Origin: Zygosaccharomyces rouxii
Taxonomy: Eukaryota; Ascomycota; Saccharomycetes; Saccharomycetales; Saccharomycetaceae
Length of the DNA: 64,000 nt
Reading direction: 5' to 3'
Assembly (NCBI RefSeq): GCF_000026365.1
Contig: NC_012994.1
Span: 124,001 to 188,000 of the forward strand
Part shown: positions 29,253-39,944 of the stretch, piece after piece
How the letters are laid out: each line of letters opens with the position of its first letter
Position numbering within the stretch: position 1 is the stretch's first letter
Made by a program: the position numbers and the translations under genes
Notes under the pieces: generated by a model
What the model saw: the letters and a program-made list of their open reading frames with translations, nothing else
What the model was told of the DNA's origin: nothing
Databases searched by the model: none

Positions 29253-30406
29253 CGTCGTCGTTCTAAAAAACTTTGTACTTGGCTTAAGGTGGACCTTGAC
29301 TATTCACCAATTTCACCTTCAATATTCACCAATATTGGGTATCGATGGGCTTTTTTTTGATGAAATTATTCACTTTGGAAAGAGTGCGTCGGGGGAGGGA
29401 GCATGAGGTCTCTGCGCGAGGAGGACCCGAAGGTAGATGCTAGGCGGATGCTGGGCAGAAGCTAGGAAGACCGAGGATGCGATGCTGGGGGGATCGCTAG
29501 GTGGGAGCTGTTACTTCCTCCACGGAGGGTTGCAGGGACTCTCCGCCTATTCCCTTTGCTTCGCGGCGTACTCCCTCCACCTAACTAGCACACGCAATCA
29601 AAATTCGCGTCTTGATTAAAAAATACAAAATTTCAGATAATGTACGGGTGCACGGATATACGAAAACTGAGTGTACGGGTGTACAAACAGTCAAATCTCG
29701 GAGTTTTTTCCTAGGCACCCCGCCTTGCGGGCAATTTACTACCATATGTAAGACAAGTTCTATAGAAGTAGATTTCGGTTTGTAATCAAGAGGTAAATGT
29801 CCCAATCATTCCAAGGGCGTTTCTAGTAGATTTCTGATGTCTGGACCGCTTGCCCCCGTAACTAGAGCTCTCAATAAGACCTTATTACTATGCACCGTCA
29901 CGGTGTCAGTGTGTCGTTTTCTTACAAAAAGCGTAGTCTCGAATTAGGGTGACAAGGTGTGTGTGTGTCGCCCATTCGATTACCGATTGTTAGTCCTTAT
30001 ATTCGTTATATACACACCTCTTACGCGCAGCCGCACATTTCAGTATATCTTACTGGTCAATCCCTATTGGAGAATGATTACCCTTGTGGGCAGGGACATC
30101 TCTTCTCATCACCCATAGACATTACTAAATTGCTGCGTGGGGTGGGTATACAGTTCCTGAAACGGCGTGCTGTAATGATTGCGCTTGTAGTACTTTATTT
30201 AGTTTACATAATTCCTTTGTGTGCTTATACACACCCTTTTCGTTTGATCTTTGTAATTGAGTTCTTTTGTCTTACCTTGCCCTGGCGATTGTTTCGCTTG
30301 CTCGTTCTATTGCTTGTTCCTCCACCAAAAATCTCCAACTAAGTTTGTAATCTGTTTAAACTACCTTGTAGCTCTTGGATTCATTTTTAAATATTGGGTC
30401 TTATTT
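29253..30406. promoter_or_regulatory. Divergent promoter region RPS7-RKI1
   Basis: This 1.15-kb region contains two Rap1-type sites and a distinctly GC-rich, repetitive block at about 29390-29580. No ORF with recognisable similarity is present. I searched by eye for a 5'-UTR intron of RPS7 on the minus strand and found no consensus donor and branchpoint pair. Confidence 0.5.
29641..29683. promoter_or_regulatory. Pair of Rap1 binding sites for RPS7
   Basis: TGTACGGGTGCA (29641-29652) and TGTACGGGTGTA (29672-29683) match the Rap1 consensus (ACACCCRTACA on the other strand), in direct orientation 31 bp apart. Paired Rap1 sites are the classic activator arrangement of yeast ribosomal protein genes, and RPS7 is the ribosomal gene downstream. 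Confidence 0.85.
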
Positions 30407-31312
30407 ATGATTATTCCTTCTATCACTAAAGGTTTAGTCTTCCGTAGTCTTACAAGTATAAGTGCACTTAGTTGTAGTAGCAAAAGGCTGATGGCATCTA
30501 TTAAAATCCCCAAGATTAGTGAATTGCCCTCGTTGGGTCTACCATTAGAAAACGCAAAGAGAGCAGCAGCTTATCGTGCAGTTGATGAGAATCTAGATGT
30601 TTACCAACATAGAGTTATTGGTATCGGTAGCGGTAGTACCGTTATTTATGTGGCAGAAAGAATAGGTCAATATTTGAGAGATGATGAGTACAGGGATTAT
30701 GTGTCTAAATTTAAGTGTGTTGCAACTGGGTACCAATCGAAGCAGTTAATTATGGATAATGGACTTACTTATGCAATATTGGAGCAGCATCCGCATATAG
30801 ATATAGCATTCGATGGTGCGGATGAGATTGATTGTAATTTGGATTTGATTAAAGGTGGTGGAGGATGCCTTTTCCAAGAGAAATTGATTAGTACAAGTGC
30901 TAAGATCTTTGTTGTGGTAGCAGACACAAGTAAAAAATCGCCAAGGAGATTAGGGTCACACTGGGTACAAGGTGTTCCTATTGAAGTTGTGCCTGCGGCT
31001 TATAATCGTGTGCAAGATGATTTACTAAATCTATTAGGTGCAAAGACGGCTACTTTAAGACAAGGTGGTAAGGTTAAAATGGGACCTGTTGTTACAGATA
31101 ATAACAACTTCATTCTTGATACGCATTTTGGTGATATTGACGATCCAAAGAAATTGCACGATAATATTAAGGCACTGGTTGGTGTTGTAGAAACTGGGTT
31201 ATTCATTGGGAACGCAGCAAAGGCTTATTTAGGTAGCCCTGATGGCGATGTTCTAATTACCAGCAGAGAAAACCCAGCTGAATTACAAAATGAGACCATT
31301 ATGGAACAATAA
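30407..31312 (+). CDS. RKI1: Ribose-5-phosphate isomerase (RpiA type)
   Basis: Rki1 interconverts ribose-5-phosphate and ribulose-5-phosphate in the non-oxidative pentose phosphate pathway. The RpiA fold is clear: [36 protein letters not shown], the catalytic-region [14 protein letters not shown], and [10 protein letters not shown]. cerevisiae Rki1 is 258 aa. The position equivalent to its start is the ATG at 30491 (MASIKIPK). I set the start at the first in-frame ATG, 30407 (301 aa). It adds 28 residues that are rich in Ser, Lys and Arg and free of Asp and Glu, resembling a mitochondrial presequence. Transcript mapping is needed to choose between them. ARF3 follows convergently. Confidence 0.92.
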   Translation: MIIPSITKGLVFRSLTSISALSCSSKRLMASIKIPKISELPSLGLPLENAKRAAAYRAVDENLDVYQHRVIGIGSGSTVIYVAERIGQYLRDDEYRDYVSKFKCVATGYQSKQLIMDNGLTYAILEQHPHIDIAFDGADEIDCNLDLIKGGGGCLFQEKLISTSAKIFVVVADTSKKSPRRLGSHWVQGVPIEVVPAAYNRVQDDLLNLLGAKTATLRQGGKVKMGPVVTDNNNFILDTHFGDIDDPKKLHDNIKALVGVVETGLFIGNAAKAYLGSPDGDVLITSRENPAELQNETIMEQ

Positions 31313-31559
31313 GTGAATAATAATAATAAGTAATAATATAGTAACGAAGTCACTAACAACCCTATGTACCCTATGGCAGGACGTTTATGTTATGTTAACT
31401 TCTAGTGTGATCATCATATTACATACATAGCTTAGGAAAGAATTGAAATTGAATGCTTAGCGTAGCGTCGTTAGAAGAGTACAGATCGGTACCCTTTCTT
31501 TTCTGTTTGTTTGTTTGTTTGTTTTTTCTTCTATCAAATTATGCTATTCATCACTATCA

Positions 31560-32105
31560 TCATTTCTTTGGGGTATTATTAGAGATCCATGATAAACCCT
31601 CTACTAGACCTTGTCCCGTTAGTGCATTACTACCAACGACGCACCAAAGCTGATTTTTCAAGTTTTGACCTAATTCTAGATAGTCCGAAACTTCCTGTGG
31701 CTTTAATGATCCTTTCAAATCCTGTTTATTAGCCCAAACTAGCAAAACCACATTTTCCATCTCTTTTTCACTTATAATTGCATATAGTTCTTCCTTGGCC
31801 TCTTGTAATCTTTCCTTGTCATGAGAGTCAATAACAAATATTAATGCTGTGGTCGCAGGGAAATAATGCCTCCAAAGCGGTCTTAATCTTTCTTGTCCAC
31901 CAACATCCCACATGTTAAATTTGACATTTTTGTATGACACAGTTTCTACATTGAATCCAACCGTTGGTGCTGATGTCCTAATTTTGTTTAGCTTCAACTT
32001 GTAGAGGATTGTTGTCTTACCGGCATTATCAAGACCTAGCATGAGAATTTTCATCTCACGAGATCCAAACAATTTACCTAATGCTCTTGATACAGAATTT
32101 CCCAT
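31560..32105 (-). CDS. ARF3: ARF-family GTPase Arf3 (ARF6 type)
   Basis: Arf3 is the yeast ARF6-like small GTPase at the plasma membrane. It influences bud-site polarity and actin/PI(4,5)P2 organisation. The 181-aa protein has the N-myristoylation glycine G2 (MGNSVS), the P-loop GLDNAGKT (24-31), [10 protein letters not shown] (switch I), [17 protein letters not shown] (switch II), NKQD, and a terminal basic NNTPKK. The order RKI1-ARF3-CMR2 matches YOR095C-YOR093C. Confidence 0.93.
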   Translation of the reverse strand: MGNSVSRALGKLFGSREMKILMLGLDNAGKTTILYKLKLNKIRTSAPTVGFNVETVSYKNVKFNMWDVGGQERLRPLWRHYFPATTALIFVIDSHDKERLQEAKEELYAIISEKEMENVVLLVWANKQDLKGSLKPQEVSDYLELGQNLKNQLWCVVGSNALTGQGLVEGLSWISNNTPKK

Positions 32106-32454
32106 GGTCCTATTTACCCTTCAACTTGATATTCTTTAAAATTCTTAATGTACTTCGAGCTTTGTTGTATTCGAGCTTTTCTTCTCTAGAATTGTTCATT
32201 GCTCCTAATTTACATATTCAAGATGGTGAATGTAAATAAAGAATACAAAAAAATTATAAAAGGAAACGCTAGAAAAATATTGTGATCAAGGGAGTGAGAC
32301 TGTTGGTGTTTAAGTTATCAATAATTAAGAATCGTAAAAACATGCTAACCAATATCCTATGTTACTGATTTACGTTGGATTTACGGTTTCGTTCGCATGA
32401 CCTTTCGAGCCACGCTGTTGGTACAAATATTTTTCACTTTTCAAGAATTAAAGA

Positions 32455-32527
32455 GCCTTGCTGGCGCAATCGGTAGCGCGTGTGACTCTTAATCACAAGG
32501 TTAGGGGTTCGAGCCCCCTGCAGGGCT
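32455..32527 (+). tRNA. tRNA-Lys(CUU)
   Basis: This is a 73-nt intronless tRNA. The 7-bp acceptor stem GCCTTGC/GCAGGGC has one T-G wobble. The D-arm is followed by TGACTCTTAATCA with anticodon CTT, and the T-arm is AGGGGTTCGAGCCCCCT. It is nearly identical to yeast tRNA-Lys(CUU). TTTTT at 32532-32536 supplies the Pol III terminator. Confidence 0.96.
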
Positions 32528-32531
32528 TTAA

Positions 32532-32536
32532 TTTTT
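32532..32536 (+). terminator. Pol III terminator of tRNA-Lys(CUU)
   Basis: A run of five T residues starts 5 nt after the tRNA 3' end, which is the usual RNA polymerase III stop signal. Confidence 0.7.
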
Positions 32537-33126
32537 CCTAATTCTTTTTTCACTACAGATATACTTTTAAAGCTTTGCGGATGGAAAGCACTGGTAGTAT
32601 GCTGAAAAAACATTGAAGTGAGCTAAACGTAAAAACAGGCACTGCGAAAAGAAAAAGTCTATATATCCGCTATGGGTTACATGTCACTGTGAATTGTTAA
32701 ATCACAGCTCAGTTTCCTTTTTTCTTTTCCCAATTCTATGTATTTTATTCCCATTTGCTTCTTTCACCTAAACCGACTCGGCGGCAAACTGGATATACTG
32801 TTATGAAAAGGAGGCTTTCTGACCAAACCTCGTCAGCCCTGCAGAAAATGAATGCCGCAACGAATTGGATCTATTGTCACCCTAGCCGCCCTCAGGATTC
32901 AATATTGAATGTGGCCTTCTCACATGACACCTTCTTTCGTCTAAATTGACTATATTTATAGCGGGAATGCTAACAATGTGATACTTTCAAGTACCAGAAT
33001 GTTTCAAAACTTCAAACAACTACAATCCAAGCGCTATCAGTTTCGGTCTCTCCAATCTAATAATTTAATTCCCAAGTTACATTTTTGAAAAGTTTTAGAG
33101 ACTTTCATTTCCCTCCTAGCTTGTCG

Positions 33127-36100
33127 ATGCCAGACCTCTCTGTACCACCAAACCTACCCATTCATCTGCGAAACCAGATAAGTGAACTGGTTAGAGATTA
33201 TAAGGAGGAGAATTTAACATTGAAAGGTTATGAAGCTAAACGTAAGCATCTTCTAGACCAATATGCTAATGGGCAACGCTTCCCTCTTGCACCATTACGT
33301 TCGCCAACAAGAAGACCACCCGCATTTCACAAGAGAAATCAAAGTTGGGGTTCTTCAATATGGTCGCATGGTGGGTCTTTTTTTAATGATACAAATTCTA
33401 TTGCATCTTCGGTATACCAGGGGAATCCTGCCGATCATAACAGTGATGGCGGTTCAGAGGCTCCATACATGTTTCAAAGGGGACAAAGTGGTCGGCAATC
33501 AGTTTACAGAGTTACTACGGTAAATTCTAATTCAGGCTATTCAACACCAAGAGCAAGGCATAATGAATCAAGTGTCCATTTATCAATTCCCTCGAACGAA
33601 ATCTCAGGAGTTCCATATAATCCAATGATACCGCTATTACCAAGGGAGGAGAATCCAACGAATTCGGATTCATTAACATCAGTGCTGAGAGGGAGATTTG
33701 AAAATTATCCTGGTGAAACTGCTATGATCAGCGTTAATGAAAAGGGTAAAGAAACATATATATCTTGGGATAAATTGTATTTGAGAGCTGAGAAAGTTGC
33801 ACACATTTTGAGTAAGGAAAAACTTTACAAAATGGATAAAGTATTACTGTGGTATAATAAAAACGAAATAATTGATTTTACCGTTGCACTGCTGGGATGC
33901 TTCATTGCAAGTATGGTTGCAGTGCCAGTTTCGTTTGAAATTTACTCACTGGGGGAAATTACAGAAATTATAAAATTGACAAGTTCCAAATCAGTTTTAA
34001 TCTCTGAGGACTGTTACGAGCAATTGGAAAACTTATATTCCACATCAAATCATAATAGAATTAAAGTGATTAGAAGTGAATTTTTCTCACAGATTTCATT
34101 TATAAAGACTGACGATTTGGGCCAATATTCAAAGGCTAAAAAGACTACACCAACTTTTGATATACCGAACATTTCATACATCGAATTTACTAGGACACCT
34201 CTGGGTAGATTGTCTGGTGTAGTAATGAAACACAAGATTCTTTCCAACCAGAACAACATTTTTACAAATATTCTAAATTCAAGAGCCATGCCCCATTGGA
34301 AAAAGGGTAACGTTAAAAAGGCATTCAAAAAGAGAGATTCCTCCGAGAGATATAACATCTTAAACAGTTTGGATCCTACAAGATCCACGGGGCTCGTGCT
34401 GGGGGTTTTCTTTAACATTTTTTCAGGAAATTTATTAATCTCTGTGGATCATCGTTTATTACAAAAGCCTGGTGCTTATGAAAATCTGATAGAAAAATAT
34501 AAAGCTGACATTCTGCTCAACGAGCAATTGCAGTTAAAGCAAGTGGTCATCAATTATTTGGAAGATCCTCAATCTACCATATCCAAAAAGCATAGAATCG
34601 ATTTAAGCTGTATCAAATGTTGCTTGACGTGCTGTACCACTATCGATACGGATGTGTTGGATATGATTGTACAGAAATGGCTGAAGAATTTGGGTTGTAT
34701 CGATGCATCAACGTGTTATTCTCCAATTTTAACTCTGCCTGATTTTGGTGGTGTTTTCTTATCAGTTAGAGATCAACTAGGAAAATTGGATAATTTTCAA
34801 ATTCATGAATCTAAATTACGTTTGCAGGATGAATTATTTATTAATAAGGAAAAATTGAGGGGCAATATCGTGGAACCAAGCATTACCGCTATGATTAATT
34901 CTTCGAGTTCATTTAAAGATTACTTGAGAGTAACTTCCTTTGGATTCCCCATTCCTGACGCAATGCTTTGTGTGGTAAATCCAGACGACAACACATTAGT
35001 GCCTGATTTAACTGTTGGTGAAATTCTCGTTCGTTCTGATAGTTTAACAGACGAGTTTTATCAAATGGATCGTGTTAATAATTTTGTATTCAAGGCCAGA
35101 TTAAATTATCCAAAGATGTACAGCTTCCTTACAAGTGAAATCACTTCACCGACAGCAGGTGACAGGTTATCAACCATCATGAACATTTGTCCGTCCACGA
35201 TTTTCTTTTTGAGAACGAAATTGATGGGATTCGTGCATAATGGTAAGATCTATGTCTTGTCCATGGTAGAGGACATGTTTTTGCAAAATCAATTGATCAG
35301 GCTACCCAATTGGGCCCATACCTCCGATGTGAGAAAGGCAAGGAAACCCAGTTCAGAAGGTGATAAAGGCTCTGATACAATGTCCTTGGCTAGCACAAAT
35401 TTGAAAACTGGAAAGGATGAGAAGGACATTAGACGTGTTGTACAGACATATTATTTGCAGCAAGTCACTGAAACACTTGTCCGTACTGTCAGTACTGTTT
35501 ATGAAGTTTCTGCTTTTGAATTAAATCACAATAAGGATGAGCATTTCTTGGTGGTCGTCGTGGAGAGTAGTTTATCGAAGCTGCCAACGTCTCATAGTAC
35601 CTCGGTTACAGAAGCTGAATCTCAAAAGAAAACCACGGAAAAAAAGATGAATGAGCTAATTGATCAAGTTTATAGGATTTTATGGATTTTCCACAAAATT
35701 CAACCGACTTGTGTTATGGTTGTACCCTTAGAATCCCTACCCAGACGCTATTGCTCCTTAGAAATTGCTAACAGCACTGTGGAGAAGAAGTTTTTGAATG
35801 GTGAACTGCCGGCTACTTTCGTCAAATTTCAGTTTGATAACGTTATTTTGGATTTTGTCCCTCATTCTGTTTTTTACAACGAAAGTATCTTCTCTGAGCA
35901 CTTGTCTAACATGAGAAGGACAGCATTTCTAGAAGAATATCGTGCAACCCATCCAAATTTTTCATTGGATCAACAATATCCGTTGCCTGATGAGACACCT
36001 TGGCAATCCTCTGGGATAGATTACCGAGAGACTTCAATTGACTTAAGAACCCATAAGAGTCTCGCTTCTTTTCCTAGTATTCTGGATATTTTGGAATGGA

Positions 36101-38079
36101 GAATTAGAGAAACCGGTAATGAATTTGCCTTTAGCGATGGCGTGACTATTGGTTACTCTTCAAACAACGAAAATGCACACAAGAAAGTATCTTGGAAGGC
36201 GTTTGAAAGAATCATAGCAGCCTTTTTAAAGAAAATTGTAGAATCCAAGACTCCACTTAAACGTGGTGATAAAGTGGTCATCGTGTGTGAGAATTCAGTG
36301 GAGTACACCGCTATTGTTATTGCATGCATGTATTGTAATCTAGTGATTATACCATATCCCATCTTTAGAGAAGAAAATATTGAAGAAGACGTGTCTTATC
36401 TGGTTAAAGTGATTAGGGCTTATGGTGTCAAGAGAATTTTCATGGATTTAACCACTCATAATATTTTTGAGGATAACCCCATATTGACCAAAATTTTGAA
36501 GAGATGCAAACATGATATTCCCAAGATTACTGTGTTTTCCAAAGTAAAGAAGAAGAATAATCTCACCATCAATATGTTTGCTTCTCAATTACGCACGAAA
36601 TTTGGCCCTAAACCAGGGTTGAACCATAATAGTCACCCCTGTGTCATTTGGATTGATGATGAATTTGACATCAAAAAGGATATACACGTTGTGATGAATC
36701 ATGCTTCACTGATGAACTCTTTGAAAATTTTAAAGGAAACTTTAGGCTTGAGCAGCGAGAACCCAATATTCTCTCTTTGCTCTTACACAGTTGGAATGGG
36801 ATTTATGATGAGCTGTATGGTGGGAATATACGTCGGTTGTACGACGAGTTTGTTCTCTTTAGATGAAGTATATTCAAACCCCAGCGGGTTCTTGATCGGT
36901 CTTCAAAATATGAATGTTAAGGATTTATACTTAAACTTTGAGACCTTTTGCATATTAACGGAGAAGGCCAACGAGTTGGTGGAGGGAAACAAGGGTAAAT
37001 TAAGCTCTTTGGAGAAAAGCTCCAAGAAGCATACACCAACTCCTACTTTATTGAAGCCGGATTTTTTGAGAAATGTACAAAACCTTATGATTCCATTTTC
37101 TGGTAGGCCTAATACGAAAAGGATAGAAGAATTGTTACGTAGAAATACGAACATCACAATTAGTAGGGCACAGATAAACTACCTTTACCGGAATCATTTG
37201 AATCCTCATATTTCTTTGAGGTCATATCTTGGATCACCTCCTGTGGATATGTATTTGGACTCAATCGCCCTACGAGAAGGTATCATTAAAACGGTAAATC
37301 CTGCTGAAGTGTCACCTCGTGGATATATCCGTGTACAAGATTCAGGTATTGTGGCTGTATGCACAGATGTCTCCATTGTGAATCCAGAAACTAATCTTCC
37401 ATGTAGTAATGGAGAATTGGGTGAAATATGGTGTTGTTCTGAAGGAAATGTACATGACTATTATATCTGCCAAGATGCAAATGATGTTACAGGTAAGCCG
37501 ACTTTGACAAATGATCCATTTATTACAAACCAATTCAAGAGCAAACTCCAGACGGATGTAGATAATGGTCTTACATATTTGAGGACAGGTGATCTAGGAT
37601 TTATTAAAAGAGTGACTTGCGCGGACTCAGCAGGTAACTCTCTTGATTTGAACCTGTTGTTCGTTCTGGGTAGTATTAATGAGACGGTGGAAATCTTGGG
37701 ATTGGCCCATTTCGTTAGAGATTTAGAGAAAACCATTAGACATACTCACCCAAGTATTCAAAAATGTATTGTTTCCAAAGCTGGTGGTTTACTTGTATGC
37801 CTTGTCAAATGCCGTGATAATTCTAATGCTAAATTTGCTAATCTTGCGGCACTGATTGTCTCAGAACTATTAAAGAATCACGGTGTCATCCTGGATCTAT
37901 GTGCATTTGTTAGTCAAGACCCATCTCAAGTTAATCTTCCTAGCGAATGGGATAAAAACAGACTTACCGTAATGGAGTCATGGCTGGACCAGAAATTGAA
38001 GATAGAAGCCCAATTTGGGATCAATTACGGTGAAAACATTTCCATCTACCTTTTATCAGAATTTGAGAGGAACAGCTGA
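33127..38079 (+). CDS. CMR2: Cmr2-like protein with tandem AMP-binding-like domains
   Basis: This 1650-aa protein matches S. cerevisiae Cmr2/YOR093C (1648 aa), the fungal relative of animal DIP2 proteins. An N-terminal DMAP1-binding-like segment (about 1-60, LRNQISELVRDYKEENLTLKGYEAKRKH region) is followed by a Ser/Asn-rich linker. Two diverged acyl-adenylate-forming (AMP-binding) regions follow, at about 200-700 and 970-1560. Canonical P-loop Ser/Thr/Gly motifs are degraded, so catalytic activity is uncertain. The start is the ATG at 33127 (MPDLSV); 14 further codons upstream are open but have no ATG. It sits between ARF3 and ECM3 as in yeast. The biological function is poorly defined. Confidence 0.92.
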   Translation: MPDLSVPPNLPIHLRNQISELVRDYKEENLTLKGYEAKRKHLLDQYANGQRFPLAPLRSPTRRPPAFHKRNQSWGSSIWSHGGSFFNDTNSIASSVYQGNPADHNSDGGSEAPYMFQRGQSGRQSVYRVTTVNSNSGYSTPRARHNESSVHLSIPSNEISGVPYNPMIPLLPREENPTNSDSLTSVLRGRFENYPGETAMISVNEKGKETYISWDKLYLRAEKVAHILSKEKLYKMDKVLLWYNKNEIIDFTVALLGCFIASMVAVPVSFEIYSLGEITEIIKLTSSKSVLISEDCYEQLENLYSTSNHNRIKVIRSEFFSQISFIKTDDLGQYSKAKKTTPTFDIPNISYIEFTRTPLGRLSGVVMKHKILSNQNNIFTNILNSRAMPHWKKGNVKKAFKKRDSSERYNILNSLDPTRSTGLVLGVFFNIFSGNLLISVDHRLLQKPGAYENLIEKYKADILLNEQLQLKQVVINYLEDPQSTISKKHRIDLSCIKCCLTCCTTIDTDVLDMIVQKWLKNLGCIDASTCYSPILTLPDFGGVFLSVRDQLGKLDNFQIHESKLRLQDELFINKEKLRGNIVEPSITAMINSSSSFKDYLRVTSFGFPIPDAMLCVVNPDDNTLVPDLTVGEILVRSDSLTDEFYQMDRVNNFVFKARLNYPKMYSFLTSEITSPTAGDRLSTIMNICPSTIFFLRTKLMGFVHNGKIYVLSMVEDMFLQNQLIRLPNWAHTSDVRKARKPSSEGDKGSDTMSLASTNLKTGKDEKDIRRVVQTYYLQQVTETLVRTVSTVYEVSAFELNHNKDEHFLVVVVESSLSKLPTSHSTSVTEAESQKKTTEKKMNELIDQVYRILWIFHKIQPTCVMVVPLESLPRRYCSLEIANSTVEKKFLNGELPATFVKFQFDNVILDFVPHSVFYNESIFSEHLSNMRRTAFLEEYRATHPNFSLDQQYPLPDETPWQSSGIDYRETSIDLRTHKSLASFPSILDILEWRIRETGNEFAFSDGVTIGYSSNNENAHKKVSWKAFERIIAAFLKKIVESKTPLKRGDKVVIVCENSVEYTAIVIACMYCNLVIIPYPIFREENIEEDVSYLVKVIRAYGVKRIFMDLTTHNIFEDNPILTKILKRCKHDIPKITVFSKVKKKNNLTINMFASQLRTKFGPKPGLNHNSHPCVIWIDDEFDIKKDIHVVMNHASLMNSLKILKETLGLSSENPIFSLCSYTVGMGFMMSCMVGIYVGCTTSLFSLDEVYSNPSGFLIGLQNMNVKDLYLNFETFCILTEKANELVEGNKGKLSSLEKSSKKHTPTPTLLKPDFLRNVQNLMIPFSGRPNTKRIEELLRRNTNITISRAQINYLYRNHLNPHISLRSYLGSPPVDMYLDSIALREGIIKTVNPAEVSPRGYIRVQDSGIVAVCTDVSIVNPETNLPCSNGELGEIWCCSEGNVHDYYICQDANDVTGKPTLTNDPFITNQFKSKLQTDVDNGLTYLRTGDLGFIKRVTCADSAGNSLDLNLLFVLGSINETVEILGLAHFVRDLEKTIRHTHPSIQKCIVSKAGGLLVCLVKCRDNSNAKFANLAALIVSELLKNHGVILDLCAFVSQDPSQVNLPSEWDKNRLTVMESWLDQKLKIEAQFGINYGENISIYLLSEFERNS

Positions 38080-38219
38080 ATAAAATAATGAAACATTAAG
38101 TATAATAATTGTTGCATTTTTAAAAACCAAATAGAATTAAAGAATGTTTATAGTAATTAATGATATTTTTTTTTTTTTTTTTTAAATGTACAGACTGGGT
38201 GAAGAAAAAGCTCCATTGT

Positions 38220-39944
38220 CTATGCCTTCAATTTGACCTTGATGTAGAAGCTAGCCAAAAATGGTAGGCTGATAGCTAGGATAGGGTATTGAATCATTAG
38301 AAAGAATGAAACACAATCCATTTGAACAGTTTCTTTAGCGTCCGGTGGAGTGTAACTTGCAGTGAAATAGATGATTGTCGTCATTGTAGGTAATCCCCAA
38401 TCAAGGACAATGACAAAGAGGAGCATTTTATCCTCATCATAGTGTAACCAACCTGCTCTTACGAGACGATTACACCAAAGAACTCCTAAGATGGGCATGA
38501 TGCATAGTCGCAAACAAACTAACAAAAGTGCCGATTTCCAGAAACCAGGATACAATTTTTTAATCTTTAACCTTCCTAGAGTTGCACCTAAAAGTAATAA
38601 ACCGAACGGAACTGAAGCAGCCCCAATATAACTAGTATAATCCATAATAAAACTTAGAGGTGGTTGTTGATCAGGCGCCTGATTAATATGTGGGATGCCT
38701 GGTCCACTGACAAATAATGCTTTGACCCAGGGAATAAATGCAATGGTTAAAGCTACAATGACAGCCAGGGAACAAGGTCTCAAACAATTCTTTAAAAAGA
38801 AAATGAAATATTTCGTTATGCGGACCTTACGCATCCATTTTGGTAATGAACCCTTACCTGAGTCTTCAATATCTTCTTTACCAACGGTAGCGTCTGAGGT
38901 TAACATTCTAGTCAGCGTTGAAGATCTAATTCTCTCCATGGATGATTGACCCCTGGTTGAAGTTCTGGGTAGTTCACCAAAATCATTACTCGTACTTCTG
39001 GCGGTAGTACTTCTACGACGGTGACCGTATTGGTCAACGTTCGAATATTCACGAATTAAGTGGGTAACATCTTCGGGAGGCATTTCTCTTCTATCGATAG
39101 TACGAATAGACTCACTCACTGATGGCCGTCTCATTCTCAAGCTTCCAGTTTGTGAATTTTGTGTATATGCCAATGGTTGACTACGCTCGGGATTATTATA
39201 TCCATTCGGAGAAGATGCTACGGTTGTTGGGTTTGATGCTATGCTTGGGGGATGATTATGACTAGGTGATCTTGATAAATTTTCCAATGGTGATGCAGAT
39301 GAAGGTGGCTTTTGTACCTGGCCATAGGCTTCTTTGCCTGAGAGTTCACTGCTACTATTTTCATCAGGAATCGATAGTTGTTGTGTGGGTTCGTAATTAT
39401 CAGCTTCTGTGCTGCCAGATTCCTCATCATTATATTTAAAATCAGATTCGATTAATCGAAATCCACCTAAATTGAACAAACACAGTAGAAACATCGTTAG
39501 AAAAATGATGACATTGGCAACACCTTTATTACCTTCTTCTTCAGTAAACACCAAACCTTGGTCCAACGTTTGGATGTATGCAATGGGCAGATCACTAATG
39601 TTGGGGAGCATACCCCCGGCTAATATACCACCACGCCATTGTTTTGGTACTGGCATTGTTTTGCTAATTACGAAGGCTCCAAATAATCCGGTACCGAATA
39701 TGAGAAGTGAACTTAGACACACTATGGCAACATTTTTGATGTCACTATCTTGAATATTACCCACGATCTTGCTAAATGCCAAGCACGGCATTAAAAGCGT
39801 TAAAACAATATCTGAAATGGCTCTAGTAGCTTCCACTGAAAGGATATTTATTTTAGCTAGTCCAAATCCTGTACCGATGATCAAGTAAATTTTAATCATC
39901 GGCTTGAAACAGGTCCAAATGATATCACCTAGAGGGACGCTCAT
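38220..39944 (-). CDS. ECM3: Ecm3-like membrane transporter (auxin-efflux-carrier family)
   Basis: The 574-aa protein belongs to the Mem_trans/PIN-like transporter family, as do S. cerevisiae Ecm3 (613 aa) and YNL095C. There are about five transmembrane helices in the first 170 residues and about five in the last 200. They flank a hydrophilic central loop (about 170-370) rich in Ser, Pro and Arg that looks like a phosphorylation-prone region. The family-typical IYLIIGTGFGLAK opens the first helix, and DWGLPTMTTIIYFTASY lies near the end. Yeast Ecm3 is linked to ER localisation and cell-wall phenotypes; its transported substrate is unknown. This is the last gene of the YOR100-YOR092 block. Confidence 0.9.
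   Translation of the reverse strand: MSVPLGDIIWTCFKPMIKIYLIIGTGFGLAKINILSVEATRAISDIVLTLLMPCLAFSKIVGNIQDSDIKNVAIVCLSSLLIFGTGLFGAFVISKTMPVPKQWRGGILAGGMLPNISDLPIAYIQTLDQGLVFTEEEGNKGVANVIIFLTMFLLCLFNLGGFRLIESDFKYNDEESGSTEADNYEPTQQLSIPDENSSSELSGKEAYGQVQKPPSSASPLENLSRSPSHNHPPSIASNPTTVASSPNGYNNPERSQPLAYTQNSQTGSLRMRRPSVSESIRTIDRREMPPEDVTHLIREYSNVDQYGHRRRSTTARSTSNDFGELPRTSTRGQSSMERIRSSTLTRMLTSDATVGKEDIEDSGKGSLPKWMRKVRITKYFIFFLKNCLRPCSLAVIVALTIAFIPWVKALFVSGPGIPHINQAPDQQPPLSFIMDYTSYIGAASVPFGLLLLGATLGRLKIKKLYPGFWKSALLLVCLRLCIMPILGVLWCNRLVRAGWLHYDEDKMLLFVIVLDWGLPTMTTIIYFTASYTPPDAKETVQMDCVSFFLMIQYPILAISLPFLASFYIKVKLKA

Larger units (their letters stand above)
32106..33126. other. Intergenic region ARF3-CMR2 carrying a tRNA gene
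   Basis: Apart from the tRNA-Lys(CUU), this 1-kb region shows AT-rich promoter sequence for ARF3 and CMR2. A 64-codon frame at 32755-32949 has no recognised similarity. No LTR is visible beside the tRNA. Confidence 0.5.

Noticed and set aside
29253..30300. A 5'-UTR intron of RPS7
   Set aside because: Ribosomal protein genes in yeasts often have introns, but I found no GTATGT-type donor with a TACTAAC branchpoint on the minus strand. GACTAAC near 29990 lies above the Rap1 sites and has no partner donor.
32400..32600. Ty LTR beside tRNA-Lys(CUU)
   Set aside because: tRNA genes are common insertion sites, but no TGTTG...CAACA-type ends, target duplication or LTR-like sequence is visible within several hundred bases.
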